A DNA stretch of 64,000 nucleotides from Bacillus sp. MUM 116 (GTDB lineage Bacteria; Bacillota; Bacilli; Bacillales; Cytobacillaceae). The translations under genes and the position numbers were made by a program. How positions within the stretch are numbered: the first letter of the stretch is position 1; every line of letters starts with the position of its first letter. Positions 26,319 to 34,483 of the stretch are shown one piece after another. Location: the NCBI RefSeq assembly GCF_001866655.1, contig NZ_MLYR01000086.1, positions 1-64,000 on the forward strand, given 5' to 3'. The notes under the pieces are model-generated. The model ran no database searches and was not told where the DNA came from. It worked only from the letters and a program-made list of their open reading frames with translations.

Positions 26319-27115
26319 TGATTGTAAAAGTAAATATCTTAGAGTCCCTTATCAATAAGATTGCAACTGGAAAAATAGAAGTTATCGATCTGTCACAAAC
26401 CCTGAATGAAAACACCCCAGTTATTCAATTGCCAGAGCCTTTAGCAAGAACAGGGGGATTTAAATTAAAACAGTTGTCAATGTATGATGAGAAAGGGCCA
26501 ACTTCTTACTGGAATGATTTTACTGCAGGCGAACATTGTGGTACGCACTTTGATGCACCTATTCACTGGATTAGTGGTAGAGAGCATGATAGTGTTGACA
26601 CAATTCCAACGATGAACATGGTGGGAGAAGCATATGTGATTGATATTAGAGAAAAAGCAGAGCTGAATCCGGATTATTGTGTAACAGTGGAGGATATTCT
26701 TGAATTTGAAGAGCAATATGGAAGAATTAAGAAACATTCTTGGGTATTGATTCAATCCGGATGGGCGCAATATGCACATGATCACGAACTATTTTATAAT
26801 ATTGGTGACGATGGACAGCCCCATACACCTGGGATTAGTAAAGAGGCTTCTATTTTTCTTGCAGAGGAACGAGATATATTGGGAGTTGGTGTAGAAACCG
26901 TTGGAACAGATGCAGGGATTGCCGGTTCATTTGACCCTCCATTCCCTAATCATCATTTCATGCATGGCGCGAATAAATATGGCCTCGCCCAATTGACCGC
27001 TTTAGAAAAACTTCCTGCAAAAGGAGCTGTTCTCATCGCTACTCCGTTAAAAATAGAAAAAGGCAGTGGAAGTCCTGTTAGGGTTATTGCCTTGGTAGAA
27101 AAGGACCAGGATTAA
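26318..27115 (+). CDS. Cyclase-family metal hydrolase, isatin hydrolase-like
   Basis: 265 residues. The metal-binding motif is HCGTHFDAPIHW, with His73, His77, Asp79 and His83. From memory these correspond to the manganese ligands and active-site residues of Labrenzia isatin hydrolase. Other family features are ETVGTDAG near 193-200 and FPNHHFMHGANKYGL. Length, N-terminus (IDLSQTLNENTPVIQLP) and C-terminus (LKIEKGSGSPVRVIALV) fit isatin hydrolases better than the shorter KynB kynurenine formamidases. It overlaps the decarboxylase by one base and ends at a strong terminator. Kynurenine formamidase is the main alternative, but no tryptophan dioxygenase or kynureninase is present here. Confidence 0.85.
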   Translation: MIVKVNILESLINKIATGKIEVIDLSQTLNENTPVIQLPEPLARTGGFKLKQLSMYDEKGPTSYWNDFTAGEHCGTHFDAPIHWISGREHDSVDTIPTMNMVGEAYVIDIREKAELNPDYCVTVEDILEFEEQYGRIKKHSWVLIQSGWAQYAHDHELFYNIGDDGQPHTPGISKEASIFLAEERDILGVGVETVGTDAGIAGSFDPPFPNHHFMHGANKYGLAQLTALEKLPAKGAVLIATPLKIEKGSGSPVRVIALVEKDQD

Positions 27116-27130
27116 AAGAAAATGGAAATA

Positions 27131-27169
27131 AAAAAATGAAAGGTGGACTTCTTCACCTTTCATTTTTTT
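27131..27169 (+). terminator. Terminator of the decarboxylase/hydrolase operon
   Basis: Stem ATGAAAGGTG/CACCTTTCAT with flanking A and T runs, directly after the hydrolase gene. It can also end the convergent Crp/Fnr gene. Confidence 0.85.
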
Positions 27170-27225
27170 AGCATGATTCATGAAAATGCATAATTGAAAA
27201 AAAGGATTTAAGGGCTAAGATAAAT

Positions 27226-27831
27226 TTATTTTATCTCCTTAAGTGCTTTAGGGTCTACTATGTAAATCCTTCTATTACTAATTAAAACAATACCTTCGGA
27301 GGCCCATATTTTTAGAAATTTATAGATTGTGATTCTTGTTAAACCAGTATAGAACGATAGCTCCTGCTGGGTTAAATTGATTTCTTTGCTTTCAAGAGAA
27401 TTCATCAAATATAGGAGCGATTGGGCGATTTGGGATTCCGTGCTGGTACTTGTTACATTGATATTATTTAAAAGGAGCTTTTCTTTAAGAATAAGGGATT
27501 CAGCAAATAAAATCGTTACTTCTGGGTGTATTTGAATGAGGTTATGATAATCTTGTTCCGAGAAATAGTATACAACACAATCTTCATGACAAACGGCTGA
27601 ACAAAAGTATGGCAGATGATCAATTTCACCCGCTAAAACTCCTGGACCAACAAAATCTAAAATCCTTTTCCCTCCCCCGGGAGTGTCAGAGATAATTTTT
27701 ACTATTCCTTTATAAATATAATAAAATCCAGTTCCTATGTGACCTTGTTGGAAAATGTATGATTTTTTTTTGAAAAAGAGTCTCCTGCCGTATTTTAAAT
27801 AATCTGTCCAAGATTGTTTTAAAGTAATCAA
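27226..27831 (-). CDS. Crp/Fnr family transcriptional regulator, copy 1
   Basis: 201 residues. An N-terminal cyclic-nucleotide-binding-like beta-roll (GFYYIYKGIVKIISD) and a C-terminal winged helix (LTQQELSFYTGLTRITIYKF) form the Crp/Fnr layout. I start at the TTG at 27831, which has AAAGGGG eight bases upstream. The N-terminal four-Cys iron-sulfur motif of Fnr is missing, but a CSAVCHEDC stretch lies in the sensor part and could be redox-active. It is 36 bases behind copy 2. It likely acts on the TGTTAA-N4-TTAACA sites nearby. Confidence 0.88.
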   Translation of the reverse strand: MITLKQSWTDYLKYGRRLFFKKKSYIFQQGHIGTGFYYIYKGIVKIISDTPGGGKRILDFVGPGVLAGEIDHLPYFCSAVCHEDCVVYYFSEQDYHNLIQIHPEVTILFAESLILKEKLLLNNINVTSTSTESQIAQSLLYLMNSLESKEINLTQQELSFYTGLTRITIYKFLKIWASEGIVLISNRRIYIVDPKALKEIK

Positions 27832-27867
27832 CTGTATGTCCCCTTTCCTTATCACATTAAATAGATC

Positions 27868-28497
27868 TTAGAGTGCAATTTCTGCTTTATAGCAGCCGTA
27901 AAGCGTTTTCAATTTGTTGGGGTCTAATATGTGAATCTTGTGGCCCCTTCTTGAAATTATCCCCTCTACTAACCATTTCTGCATAATCTTATAGACTGTT
28001 ACTCTTGAGGTTCCAATATATTTTGCAAGGGAGATTTGTGAAATCGAAAAGGGATTTTTATTATTCTTTTGATAGAGTTGAAGAAAGTAGTGTGCCATTT
28101 GCTGCTCATAAGGCTTATTGATCATTCCAATGGTATCAACAAGTAATCTGATTTTACTAATAAGTGAATTCATAAAAATTTTGTTTGCTTCTGGGTGCTC
28201 TTTACATATTTTTTTAAATGTTTCGGTTGAAAAGTAATAAACAATAGTATCTGTATCACACACCGCTGTACTCGAATAAGGCTGTCCCAATACCCCTTGT
28301 TCTCCCAGTAAAAAACCATCTGCTAAGTAGTCAACTATTCGTTCTTTACCATCTTTAGAAAGCAGTTGAATATTCAGCCTTCCTTCTGCTAAGTAGTAAA
28401 AGCCTGAACTTTCCCTACCTTGTGAAAATAAAACATCACCTTTAGCTAAAGCCTTTTTATTACTATAGATCGTATAAGGTTCCCATAGATATCTCAC
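27868..28497 (-). CDS. Crp/Fnr family transcriptional regulator, copy 2
   Basis: 209 residues from a GTG start with AGGAGG. It has the same layout as copy 1 (GFYYLAEGRLNIQLLS beta-roll, then ISQISLAKYIGTSRVTVYKI helix-turn-helix) and is clearly its paralogue. No iron-sulfur Cys motif is seen, so the ligand may be a small aromatic or other effector. Upstream at 28665 lies a palindrome of the same type found in front of the monooxygenase and decarboxylase operons, pointing to autoregulation and local control. Confidence 0.88.
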   Translation of the reverse strand: MRYLWEPYTIYSNKKALAKGDVLFSQGRESSGFYYLAEGRLNIQLLSKDGKERIVDYLADGFLLGEQGVLGQPYSSTAVCDTDTIVYYFSTETFKKICKEHPEANKIFMNSLISKIRLLVDTIGMINKPYEQQMAHYFLQLYQKNNKNPFSISQISLAKYIGTSRVTVYKIMQKWLVEGIISRRGHKIHILDPNKLKTLYGCYKAEIAL

Positions 28498-28664
28498 ATT
28501 TTCTCCTCCTGAATATTTAAAAAATTCTTGAAATTAAGAAGAAATTCATTGATGAGCGATAAGTCTATACCAAATTGTACTGTAAATTTTCTATTTTCTC
28601 TATCTATATTAGCATTGGGTACCATCAGTTAAAATGGATTCTAAACGAATAAAGAACAAAATTA

Positions 28665-28680
28665 CGTTAACTAATTAACA
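28665..28680. promoter_or_regulatory. Crp/Fnr-type operator, site E
   Basis: CGTTAACTAATTAACA, one mismatch from TGTTAA-N4-TTAACA, 168 bases upstream of the first Crp/Fnr gene. Confidence 0.55.
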
Positions 28681-28726
28681 TATTCAAAAAATAGTTACTA
28701 ATATTGTCATATTAAACTAAAGCAAA

Positions 28727-28762
28727 ACGGCCAATGTTAAAAGAGCATTGGCCGCCTTTTTC
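28727..28762. terminator. Terminator at the end of the 3-hydroxyanthranilate operon
   Basis: Stem CGGCCAATG/CATTGGCCG with a loop of nine bases. T-rich stretches lie on both sides, the better one on the plus strand. It is about 108 bases beyond the aldolase stop. Confidence 0.7.
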
Positions 28763-28869
28763 AATTAAATTCCCATTTCATTAAAACTAAAGCAAGCCCT
28801 TGAAAAAACGACATTTTAATCAATATAAATGGTTGCTTTATTGAATTATTAGCAATTTAATTTGCCCTT

Positions 28870-29898
28870 TTAACCTAAAACAACCTTATTCTTTTCTTTG
28901 GCAATCTCTGTAGCTACATCGACAATCATATCTTCTTGACCGCCCACTACTTTACGCTTGCCTAATTCTACTAAAACATCACGGGAATCAACGCCAAATT
29001 TAGCAGCTGCCCGTTTTGCATGAAGGGCAAAACTCGAGTACACACCCGCAAATCCAAGAGTTAAGCTATCTCTCGTAATTTCTTGCGGCACTTGCAAAAT
29101 GGGTGCAACAATCTCTTCCGCCAAATCCATCATTTTATATAAGTCTACTCCTGTTTTAATTCCCATTCGTTCACAAACGGCAACCAATACTTCTGTTTGA
29201 GTATTCCCGGCACCTGCTCCTAAACAGCGTACACTGCCATCAATGCGAGTCGCACCCTCTTCAATTGCCACAAGTGTGTTGGCCATGGCAAGCGACAGGT
29301 TGTTATGGCCATGGAAGCCGACATGAATCCCTACAGATTGCTTAAGAGCGCGAATACGTTCACGAACCTGGTCTGGAAGCAGATAGCCTGCTGAATCGAC
29401 AACATATACGGTGTCAGCTCCATAGCTTTCCATTAATTTTGCCTGTTCAACAAGTTTGTCTACTGGGGCCATGTGGTTCATCATTAAGAAACCGACTGTT
29501 TCCATTCCTAATTCTTTTGCATAGGCAATATGCTGCGGTGCCACGTCTGCTTCAGTTACATGTGTAGCAATACGGGCCATTTTTGCACCTAAATTGGCGG
29601 CTTCTTTTAATTCATGCAGTGTACCGATGCCTGGTAATAGAAGAACAGCAATTTTTGACTTGTCCGCAACAGAAACCGCCGCTTCTATTAATTCCATTTC
29701 ATTTGTCCGCGAAAAACCATATTGTAACGAAGATCCAGCTAAACCGTCACCATGAGAGACCTCGATAAAAGGAACATTTGCATCATTCAATGCTTTTGTT
29801 ATCTTAAGTACTTGATCAACCGTATATTGATGATTAATGGCGTGGCTTCCGTCTCGCAGCGCTACTTCGGTAATGAGAATATCTCTTTCAATTGTCAT
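28870..29898 (-). CDS. dmpG: 4-hydroxy-2-oxovalerate aldolase
   Basis: 342 residues, DmpG/MhpE-type class II aldolase. It has the metal-binding start EVALRDGSHAINHQYT and the later FHGHNNLSLAMAN metal-binding His pair. It cleaves 4-hydroxy-2-oxovalerate to pyruvate and acetaldehyde; acetaldehyde is channelled to the partner dehydrogenase encoded 24 bases upstream. It is the last gene of the 3-hydroxyanthranilate meta-cleavage operon (called nbaI in Pseudomonas). Confidence 0.95.
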   Translation of the reverse strand: MTIERDILITEVALRDGSHAINHQYTVDQVLKITKALNDANVPFIEVSHGDGLAGSSLQYGFSRTNEMELIEAAVSVADKSKIAVLLLPGIGTLHELKEAANLGAKMARIATHVTEADVAPQHIAYAKELGMETVGFLMMNHMAPVDKLVEQAKLMESYGADTVYVVDSAGYLLPDQVRERIRALKQSVGIHVGFHGHNNLSLAMANTLVAIEEGATRIDGSVRCLGAGAGNTQTEVLVAVCERMGIKTGVDLYKMMDLAEEIVAPILQVPQEITRDSLTLGFAGVYSSFALHAKRAAAKFGVDSRDVLVELGKRKVVGGQEDMIVDVATEIAKEKNKVVLG

Positions 29899-29922
29899 GG
29901 TTTATTTGCCCCTTTCTACAGC

Positions 29923-30810
29923 TTAAACTGTTTCCTTCGTTAATAACTTTTTCGCAAACGCCTCTGCAATTTTCACACCAGCTGATGTCATGATATCAAG
30001 GTTACCTGCATATACAGGCAGGTAGTCACCAGCTCCTTCTACCTCAAGAAAGATAGTTACTTTATTTCCGTCAAAAATTGGTTCGGTGCGCACGCGATAA
30101 CCCGGGACATATGATTGAACCACTTTTTCCATATCGCTGATGGATTTCCGAATCGCTTCTTCATCCATTTTCCCTTCCTCTACTAGCGTGTAAACGGTAT
30201 CACGCATGAGGATTGGCGGTTCGGCAGGGTTTAGGATAATAATCGCTTTCCCTTTTTTAGCACCACCAACTACTTCAATCGCATTTGAAGTTGTTTCTGT
30301 AAATTCATCGATATTGGCACGAGTTCCTGGCCCCGCACTCTTACTTGCAATCGTCGCAACGATTTCAGCATATTCGACAGGGGCTACTCGGTTTACGGCA
30401 TGGACCATTGGGATCGTTGCCTGACCTCCACAAGTAATAAGGTTGATATTATCCTTATCTAAATGCTCTTCAATGTTTACGGCGGCGCAGACTAAAGGTC
30501 CTACGGCTGCTGGAGTCATATCAATAACCTTTATTCCCGCTTCTTTTAACACTTTTGCATTATAGAGATGTGCTTTTGCGGAAGTGGCATCAAAGACGAT
30601 GTCTGCTTTTAATTCCGGGTCTGCCAAAAATCCATCAATCCCTGTATCAACCCCTGCATACCCTAATTCTCTTGCACGGCGTAAACCGTCTGATTGCGGA
30701 TCAATTCCGATTACAGCAGTCAGCTCTAAAAATTCAGAGCGTGCTAATTTGATCATTAAATCTGTTCCGATGTTCCCTGAGCCAAGGATCGCAACTTTTA
30801 CTTTTTCCAT
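29923..30810 (-). CDS. Acetaldehyde dehydrogenase (acetylating)
   Basis: 295 residues, DmpF/MhpF type. The NAD-binding motif is ILGSGNIGTDL and the catalytic Cys lies in LITCGGQATIPM (about 130). It converts acetaldehyde and CoA to acetyl-CoA and forms a complex with the aldolase next to it. Start has AGGAGG. Last reaction of the lower pathway. Confidence 0.95.
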   Translation of the reverse strand: MEKVKVAILGSGNIGTDLMIKLARSEFLELTAVIGIDPQSDGLRRARELGYAGVDTGIDGFLADPELKADIVFDATSAKAHLYNAKVLKEAGIKVIDMTPAAVGPLVCAAVNIEEHLDKDNINLITCGGQATIPMVHAVNRVAPVEYAEIVATIASKSAGPGTRANIDEFTETTSNAIEVVGGAKKGKAIIILNPAEPPILMRDTVYTLVEEGKMDEEAIRKSISDMEKVVQSYVPGYRVRTEPIFDGNKVTIFLEVEGAGDYLPVYAGNLDIMTSAGVKIAEAFAKKLLTKETV

Positions 30811-30889
30811 GCTATTTTTCCTCCTATATAAAAAATCTTCTAGAGATTGATAACTTTATAGCCTAAACAGATAAAAAAATAAATCCGAA

Positions 30890-31165
30890 CTAATTTAATA
30901 CCTCAAATTGTTTATAACCAGTTGTGTCTGGTAAAAAATCTAATGTTTTATGATTAAAATAATGGCATTCACCTTGATCAATGATAAAATGCAGACCATC
31001 CAAAATCACTTCTGTATCATTAGGCTGAATCAAATCTTCCAGCGTTAATTTTACTTTCAAGAAACAACTTTTCCGCATCTGTAAGCGGATCATCAATGAG
31101 TTTTTATCAGAAGAATTCAATCTATTTTGCAGTTCTGTTTTTGCTGCATTCGTTACCCTAAACAT
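30890..31165 (-). CDS. HesB/IscA-like small protein without the usual cysteines
   Basis: 91 residues. The layout (VTNAAKTELQNRLNS start, central LRLQMRKSCFLKVKLTLED-like core, and DGLHFIIDQGE) resembles the iron-sulfur cluster assembly (HesB-like) fold seen in Bacillus small proteins. Only two Cys are present and they are not in the IscA arrangement. It is embedded in the meta-cleavage operon between hydratase and acetaldehyde dehydrogenase. It could help maintain iron for the dioxygenase, but that is speculation. Confidence 0.6.
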   Translation of the reverse strand: MFRVTNAAKTELQNRLNSSDKNSLMIRLQMRKSCFLKVKLTLEDLIQPNDTEVILDGLHFIIDQGECHYFNHKTLDFLPDTTGYKQFEVLN

Positions 31166-31200
31166 GTAATCACCCTTATAGAAACAACTCCGGAATCATA

Positions 31201-31252
31201 AAGCAAAGGGACGGTTCTTTCTGCTTCCTTAAAAAGAACAGTCCCCATGCTT
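31201..31252 (-). repeat. Hairpin inside the meta-cleavage operon
   Basis: AAGCAAAGGGACGGTTCTTT pairs with AAAGAACAGTCCCCATGCTT, a long imperfect stem of the GGGACGGT repeat type seen elsewhere in the window. It lies just after the hydratase stop codon and could reduce read-through or protect the upstream mRNA. Confidence 0.6.
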
Positions 31253-31254
31253 CA

Positions 31255-32046
31255 TTACTTGCAATACATTGAAACACTGCCTAAACCTTCGAAATTGGCA
31301 ATGACTGAGTCTCCTGGTTTAAATGCGATGGCTTCCGACATGGCTCCGCTGAGGATGATATCTCCTTTTTTAAGTCCTCTCCCGCGGGCCCCTAGTTCAT
31401 TTACCGCCCAGGCGATGGCTGTTGCCGGATGCCCTAATACCGCAGCGCTCGAACCTGTTTGCGCCACTTCACCGTTTTTGGACATCACCATGCCGATGTT
31501 TCCTAAATCAATCGCCCCAGGCGCTACCCATTTACTTCCGACTACAAATTTAGCCGAAGAACAATTGTCCGCAATGACATCAACTAATGTAAAGCGAAAA
31601 TCCTTATACCGGCTGTCAATCACTTCAAGAGCAGGTGCCACATATTTGGTTGCCGCTAACACGTCTTCCTCCGTTATGTTTTCACCTTGTAAATCCTTAT
31701 CTAGCATAAAGGCAATTTCCGGTTCTACCTTTGGATGGATCAGACCCGAATAGGAAATCCCCTCCCACTCAAAGCCGAGCATATCATGATGCAGGTAACC
31801 GTAAATTGCTTCATTCACACCCATCATGACTTGTTTGGCTTTACTTGTTAAGCCTAACTTCAGACCAACTGTTTTCTTTCCGGTTTCCGCTAGTCTGCGG
31901 ACAAGCAAGCCATCTTGCAGTTCATATGCTTCCTTTACCGTCAACTCAGGATAGTCGTCTGTCACTTTAATAACTTCCCGTGCATCACGCTCTGCAGTAT
32001 ATAAATACTCAATAATTTCTTTATGTTTATCCACTAGTAGAGTCAT
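31255..32046 (-). CDS. dmpE: 2-oxopent-4-enoate hydratase (2-keto-4-pentenoate hydratase)
   Basis: 263 residues of the fumarylacetoacetate-hydrolase-like hydratase/decarboxylase family (KLGLTSKAKQVMMGVNEAIYG; EPEIAFMLDKDL; GSKWVAPGAIDLGNIGMVM). It adds water to 2-oxopent-4-enoate. It is paralogous to the decarboxylase encoded just upstream, with which DmpE/DmpH-type enzymes form a complex. The order decarboxylase then hydratase, and my split between the two, rests on similarity and order; the two could be swapped. Confidence 0.85.
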   Translation of the reverse strand: MTLLVDKHKEIIEYLYTAERDAREVIKVTDDYPELTVKEAYELQDGLLVRRLAETGKKTVGLKLGLTSKAKQVMMGVNEAIYGYLHHDMLGFEWEGISYSGLIHPKVEPEIAFMLDKDLQGENITEEDVLAATKYVAPALEVIDSRYKDFRFTLVDVIADNCSSAKFVVGSKWVAPGAIDLGNIGMVMSKNGEVAQTGSSAAVLGHPATAIAWAVNELGARGRGLKKGDIILSGAMSEAIAFKPGDSVIANFEGLGSVSMYCK

Positions 32047-32156
32047 AATTTATGCCCTCACTTTATTTATTTTCACCCATTCGGCCCCTGCCTATGGCTC
32101 ATCTCTTTAGTCTGCAGCAGCCTGCATTTTCAAACAAAGAACCCCGTTTAACCCCA

Positions 32157-32936
32157 TTATTCAAAATGAACCATTACGGATCCCAGCCCACCAAAATCGG
32201 CCTTAATGGTGTCTCCAGCTTCAACTGGTACAGCTCCGGATAAAGCTCCTGGCAAAATGATTTCATCTTTTTTCAAGGAAATTCCGAATTCATGTAATTT
32301 GTTGGCAAGCCAGGCAATCGCATGTGCCGGATGTCCAAGTGCGGCCGCACCCGCGCCTGTTGCCACAAGCTCCTCATTCTTAAATAGCGACATGCCGGCT
32401 GCACGCAGGTCCACACCATCAAGTTCGGTGAATTTGTCACCCACCACAACTTTTGCGGATGAGCCATTATCTGCTACTGTATCGATTAATTTAATCTTCC
32501 AATCCTTCACACGGCTGTCAATGATTTCAATCGTCGGGACAACATATTTTGTCGCCATGATCACGTCTAAAAAAGTAATATTGGGTCCTACTAAATCCTC
32601 CGCCAGCACAAAACCGATCTCGGCTTCAATCTTTGGCGAAATCAACGAATCAACCTTTACGGCTTCCCCATTCTCCACACGCATATCATCCAGCAAATGA
32701 CCGTAATCCGGTTCATTCACATTCAGCATTTTTTGCATCGCCGTACTTGTTAATCCTACCTTTTTCCCAATAATCTTTTTCCCTTGTGCAAGCTTTACAT
32801 TTACGGCCTCCAGCTGAATCTGATAGGCATCCTCCACCGTTAAATGCTCATCGCGTTCAGTCAAGGCAGGGACCGCTACCCTTGTTTCCTCCGCTTTTAA
32901 CAGTTCATGGGCAAAATCAATCGTTCGTACTGCCAC
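32157..32936 (-). CDS. dmpH: 2-oxo-3-hexenedioate (4-oxalocrotonate) decarboxylase
   Basis: 259 residues, paralogue of the hydratase (IGKKVGLTSTAMQKMLNVNEP; KIEAEIGFVLAEDL; ALGHPAHAIAWLANKL). I start at the GTG at 32936 because AAGGAGG is nine bases upstream. It decarboxylates 4-oxalocrotonate to 2-oxopent-4-enoate. Middle of the operon, after the semialdehyde dehydrogenase. As above, assignment versus the hydratase is by similarity only. Confidence 0.85.
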   Translation of the reverse strand: MAVRTIDFAHELLKAEETRVAVPALTERDEHLTVEDAYQIQLEAVNVKLAQGKKIIGKKVGLTSTAMQKMLNVNEPDYGHLLDDMRVENGEAVKVDSLISPKIEAEIGFVLAEDLVGPNITFLDVIMATKYVVPTIEIIDSRVKDWKIKLIDTVADNGSSAKVVVGDKFTELDGVDLRAAGMSLFKNEELVATGAGAAALGHPAHAIAWLANKLHEFGISLKKDEIILPGALSGAVPVEAGDTIKADFGGLGSVMVHFE

Positions 32937-33002
32937 TCGAAAAACCTCCTTAAGAAGCAATGAACAAAAGGCGAACAAGGTGCCACCTTTCGTTTATCTT
33001 CT

Positions 33003-34472
33003 TTATTTTTTCATTGTGATTGTTTTCGCTTCCGTATAGAAGTCGAAACTGTGACGGCCGCCTTCTCGGCCGATGCCGCTCGCTTTTGCACCGCCAAATG
33101 GTGTGCGCAAGTCACGGACATACCAGCAATTCACCCATAATAATCCGGAGAAGACTTGAGATGTCACGCGATGAGCGCGCCTTAAATCATTTGTCCAAAC
33201 AACCCCGGCCAAACCGTAGATGGAATCATTGGCAATTTGGATTGCTTCTTCTTCTGTCTTAAATGGAATGATCACTGGGACAGGACCAAAGATTTCTTCC
33301 TGCGCAACCCGCATTTTATTATTCACATCATAAAGAACAGTCGGTTCATAGAAGTTTCCTTCCAAAAGATTCGAGACTCTCTTACCGCCGGTTGCAAGTT
33401 TTGCACCCTCAGATAACCCAATTTGCACGTATTCATCAACTGATTGTAAATGACCCTCAGACACGAGCGCTCCCATATCTGTCGACTCATCAGTTGGATC
33501 CCCAACTTTTATTTTCTTAACTGCTGCAACGAACTTATCTAAGAACTGATCGTAAACACTTTCTTGAACAAGGATTCGGGAGCCGGCTAAACAAATTTCT
33601 CCTTGGTTACGGAAAATTGCTTCCATCGAACCGGCAACTGCTTCGTCTAAATCAGCATCTTCAAAGACAATATTTGCCGATTTGCCTCCAAGTTCAAGTG
33701 AAACAGGAATTAGGTTTTCAGCTGCATTACGCATGACGGTTTTCCCTGTATTCGACTCACCGACAAAAGAAATTCTCCGAACGAATGGATGGGACGCCAT
33801 CACATTACCAACTGATCCCCCTGGACCAGTAATGATATTCAGGACACCAGGCGGTAATCCAGCTTCATTCGCAATCTCACCAAGTAAAACTGCACTTAAT
33901 GGTGTATAAGAAGCCGGTTTAACCACAACAGTGTTTCCCGCCGCCAAAGCGGCAGATGCTTTCCAAGTCATTTGCATAAACGGCAGGTTCCACGGGATGA
34001 TTAAGCTAGTGACTCCTGCAGGCGCATACTGAACATATGACATATGGCCACTCATATCAAAATGCTCGTGTACCATGTATTTCGCCATTTCAGCGAAGAA
34101 GCGGAAGTTCTGAGCGGCGCGAGGAATATCAAACCCGCGGCTTTCCTTAATCGGTTTCCCTACGTCCAATGTTTCGATCATTGCCAGCCGATCGACATTT
34201 TCCATGATTAAATCTGCCATCCTGCAGAGGATCTTTGATCTTTCTTCTACAGGCATATTACTCCAAACGCCGCTTGCAAATGTACGATGGGCTGTCTCGA
34301 TGGCAAGCTTTGCATCCTCTTGCCCGCCATTTGCGACGGAAGCATGCTTCTGATTTGTCGCTGGGTTAAGGGAATCAAACGTTTCCCCCGAGAGAGCATC
34401 CCGATACTCTCCATTGATAAACAGTTTCGCATCTTGAATGATGGTATTCTCAACAACTAACCCCTTTGCCAC
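33003..34472 (-). CDS. 2-aminomuconate semialdehyde dehydrogenase
   Basis: 489 residues from a GTG start. Catalytic Glu lies in LELGGKSANIVFEDA and Cys in NQGEICLAGSR (about 290-300); the C-terminus has PFGGAKASGIGREGG. It is the aldehyde dehydrogenase of the operon, between decarboxylase and deaminase, so its substrate should be 2-aminomuconate 6-semialdehyde (NbaE/AmnC role) made by the adjacent ACMS decarboxylase. 2-hydroxymuconate semialdehyde dehydrogenases are close relatives and cannot be excluded by sequence alone. Confidence 0.92.
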   Translation of the reverse strand: MAKGLVVENTIIQDAKLFINGEYRDALSGETFDSLNPATNQKHASVANGGQEDAKLAIETAHRTFASGVWSNMPVEERSKILCRMADLIMENVDRLAMIETLDVGKPIKESRGFDIPRAAQNFRFFAEMAKYMVHEHFDMSGHMSYVQYAPAGVTSLIIPWNLPFMQMTWKASAALAAGNTVVVKPASYTPLSAVLLGEIANEAGLPPGVLNIITGPGGSVGNVMASHPFVRRISFVGESNTGKTVMRNAAENLIPVSLELGGKSANIVFEDADLDEAVAGSMEAIFRNQGEICLAGSRILVQESVYDQFLDKFVAAVKKIKVGDPTDESTDMGALVSEGHLQSVDEYVQIGLSEGAKLATGGKRVSNLLEGNFYEPTVLYDVNNKMRVAQEEIFGPVPVIIPFKTEEEAIQIANDSIYGLAGVVWTNDLRRAHRVTSQVFSGLLWVNCWYVRDLRTPFGGAKASGIGREGGRHSFDFYTEAKTITMKK

Positions 34473-34483
34473 ATCTATTCCCC

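Larger units (their letters stand above)
28498..28869. other. Intergenic region with operator and terminator
   Basis: No gene seen. It holds operator site E and the terminator of the lower-pathway operon; the rest is AT-rich promoter DNA for the Crp/Fnr pair. Confidence 0.6.

Noticed and set aside
26318..27115. Kynurenine formamidase (tryptophan degradation) as the role of the cyclase-family gene
   Set aside because: Length, termini and coupling to a thiamine diphosphate enzyme fit isatin hydrolase better, and tryptophan dioxygenase and kynureninase genes are missing. Kept only as the alternative.
31247..32700. Long plus-strand frames opposite the hydratase and decarboxylase genes
   Set aside because: They are mirror frames of strongly conserved minus-strand genes, with no ribosome sites.
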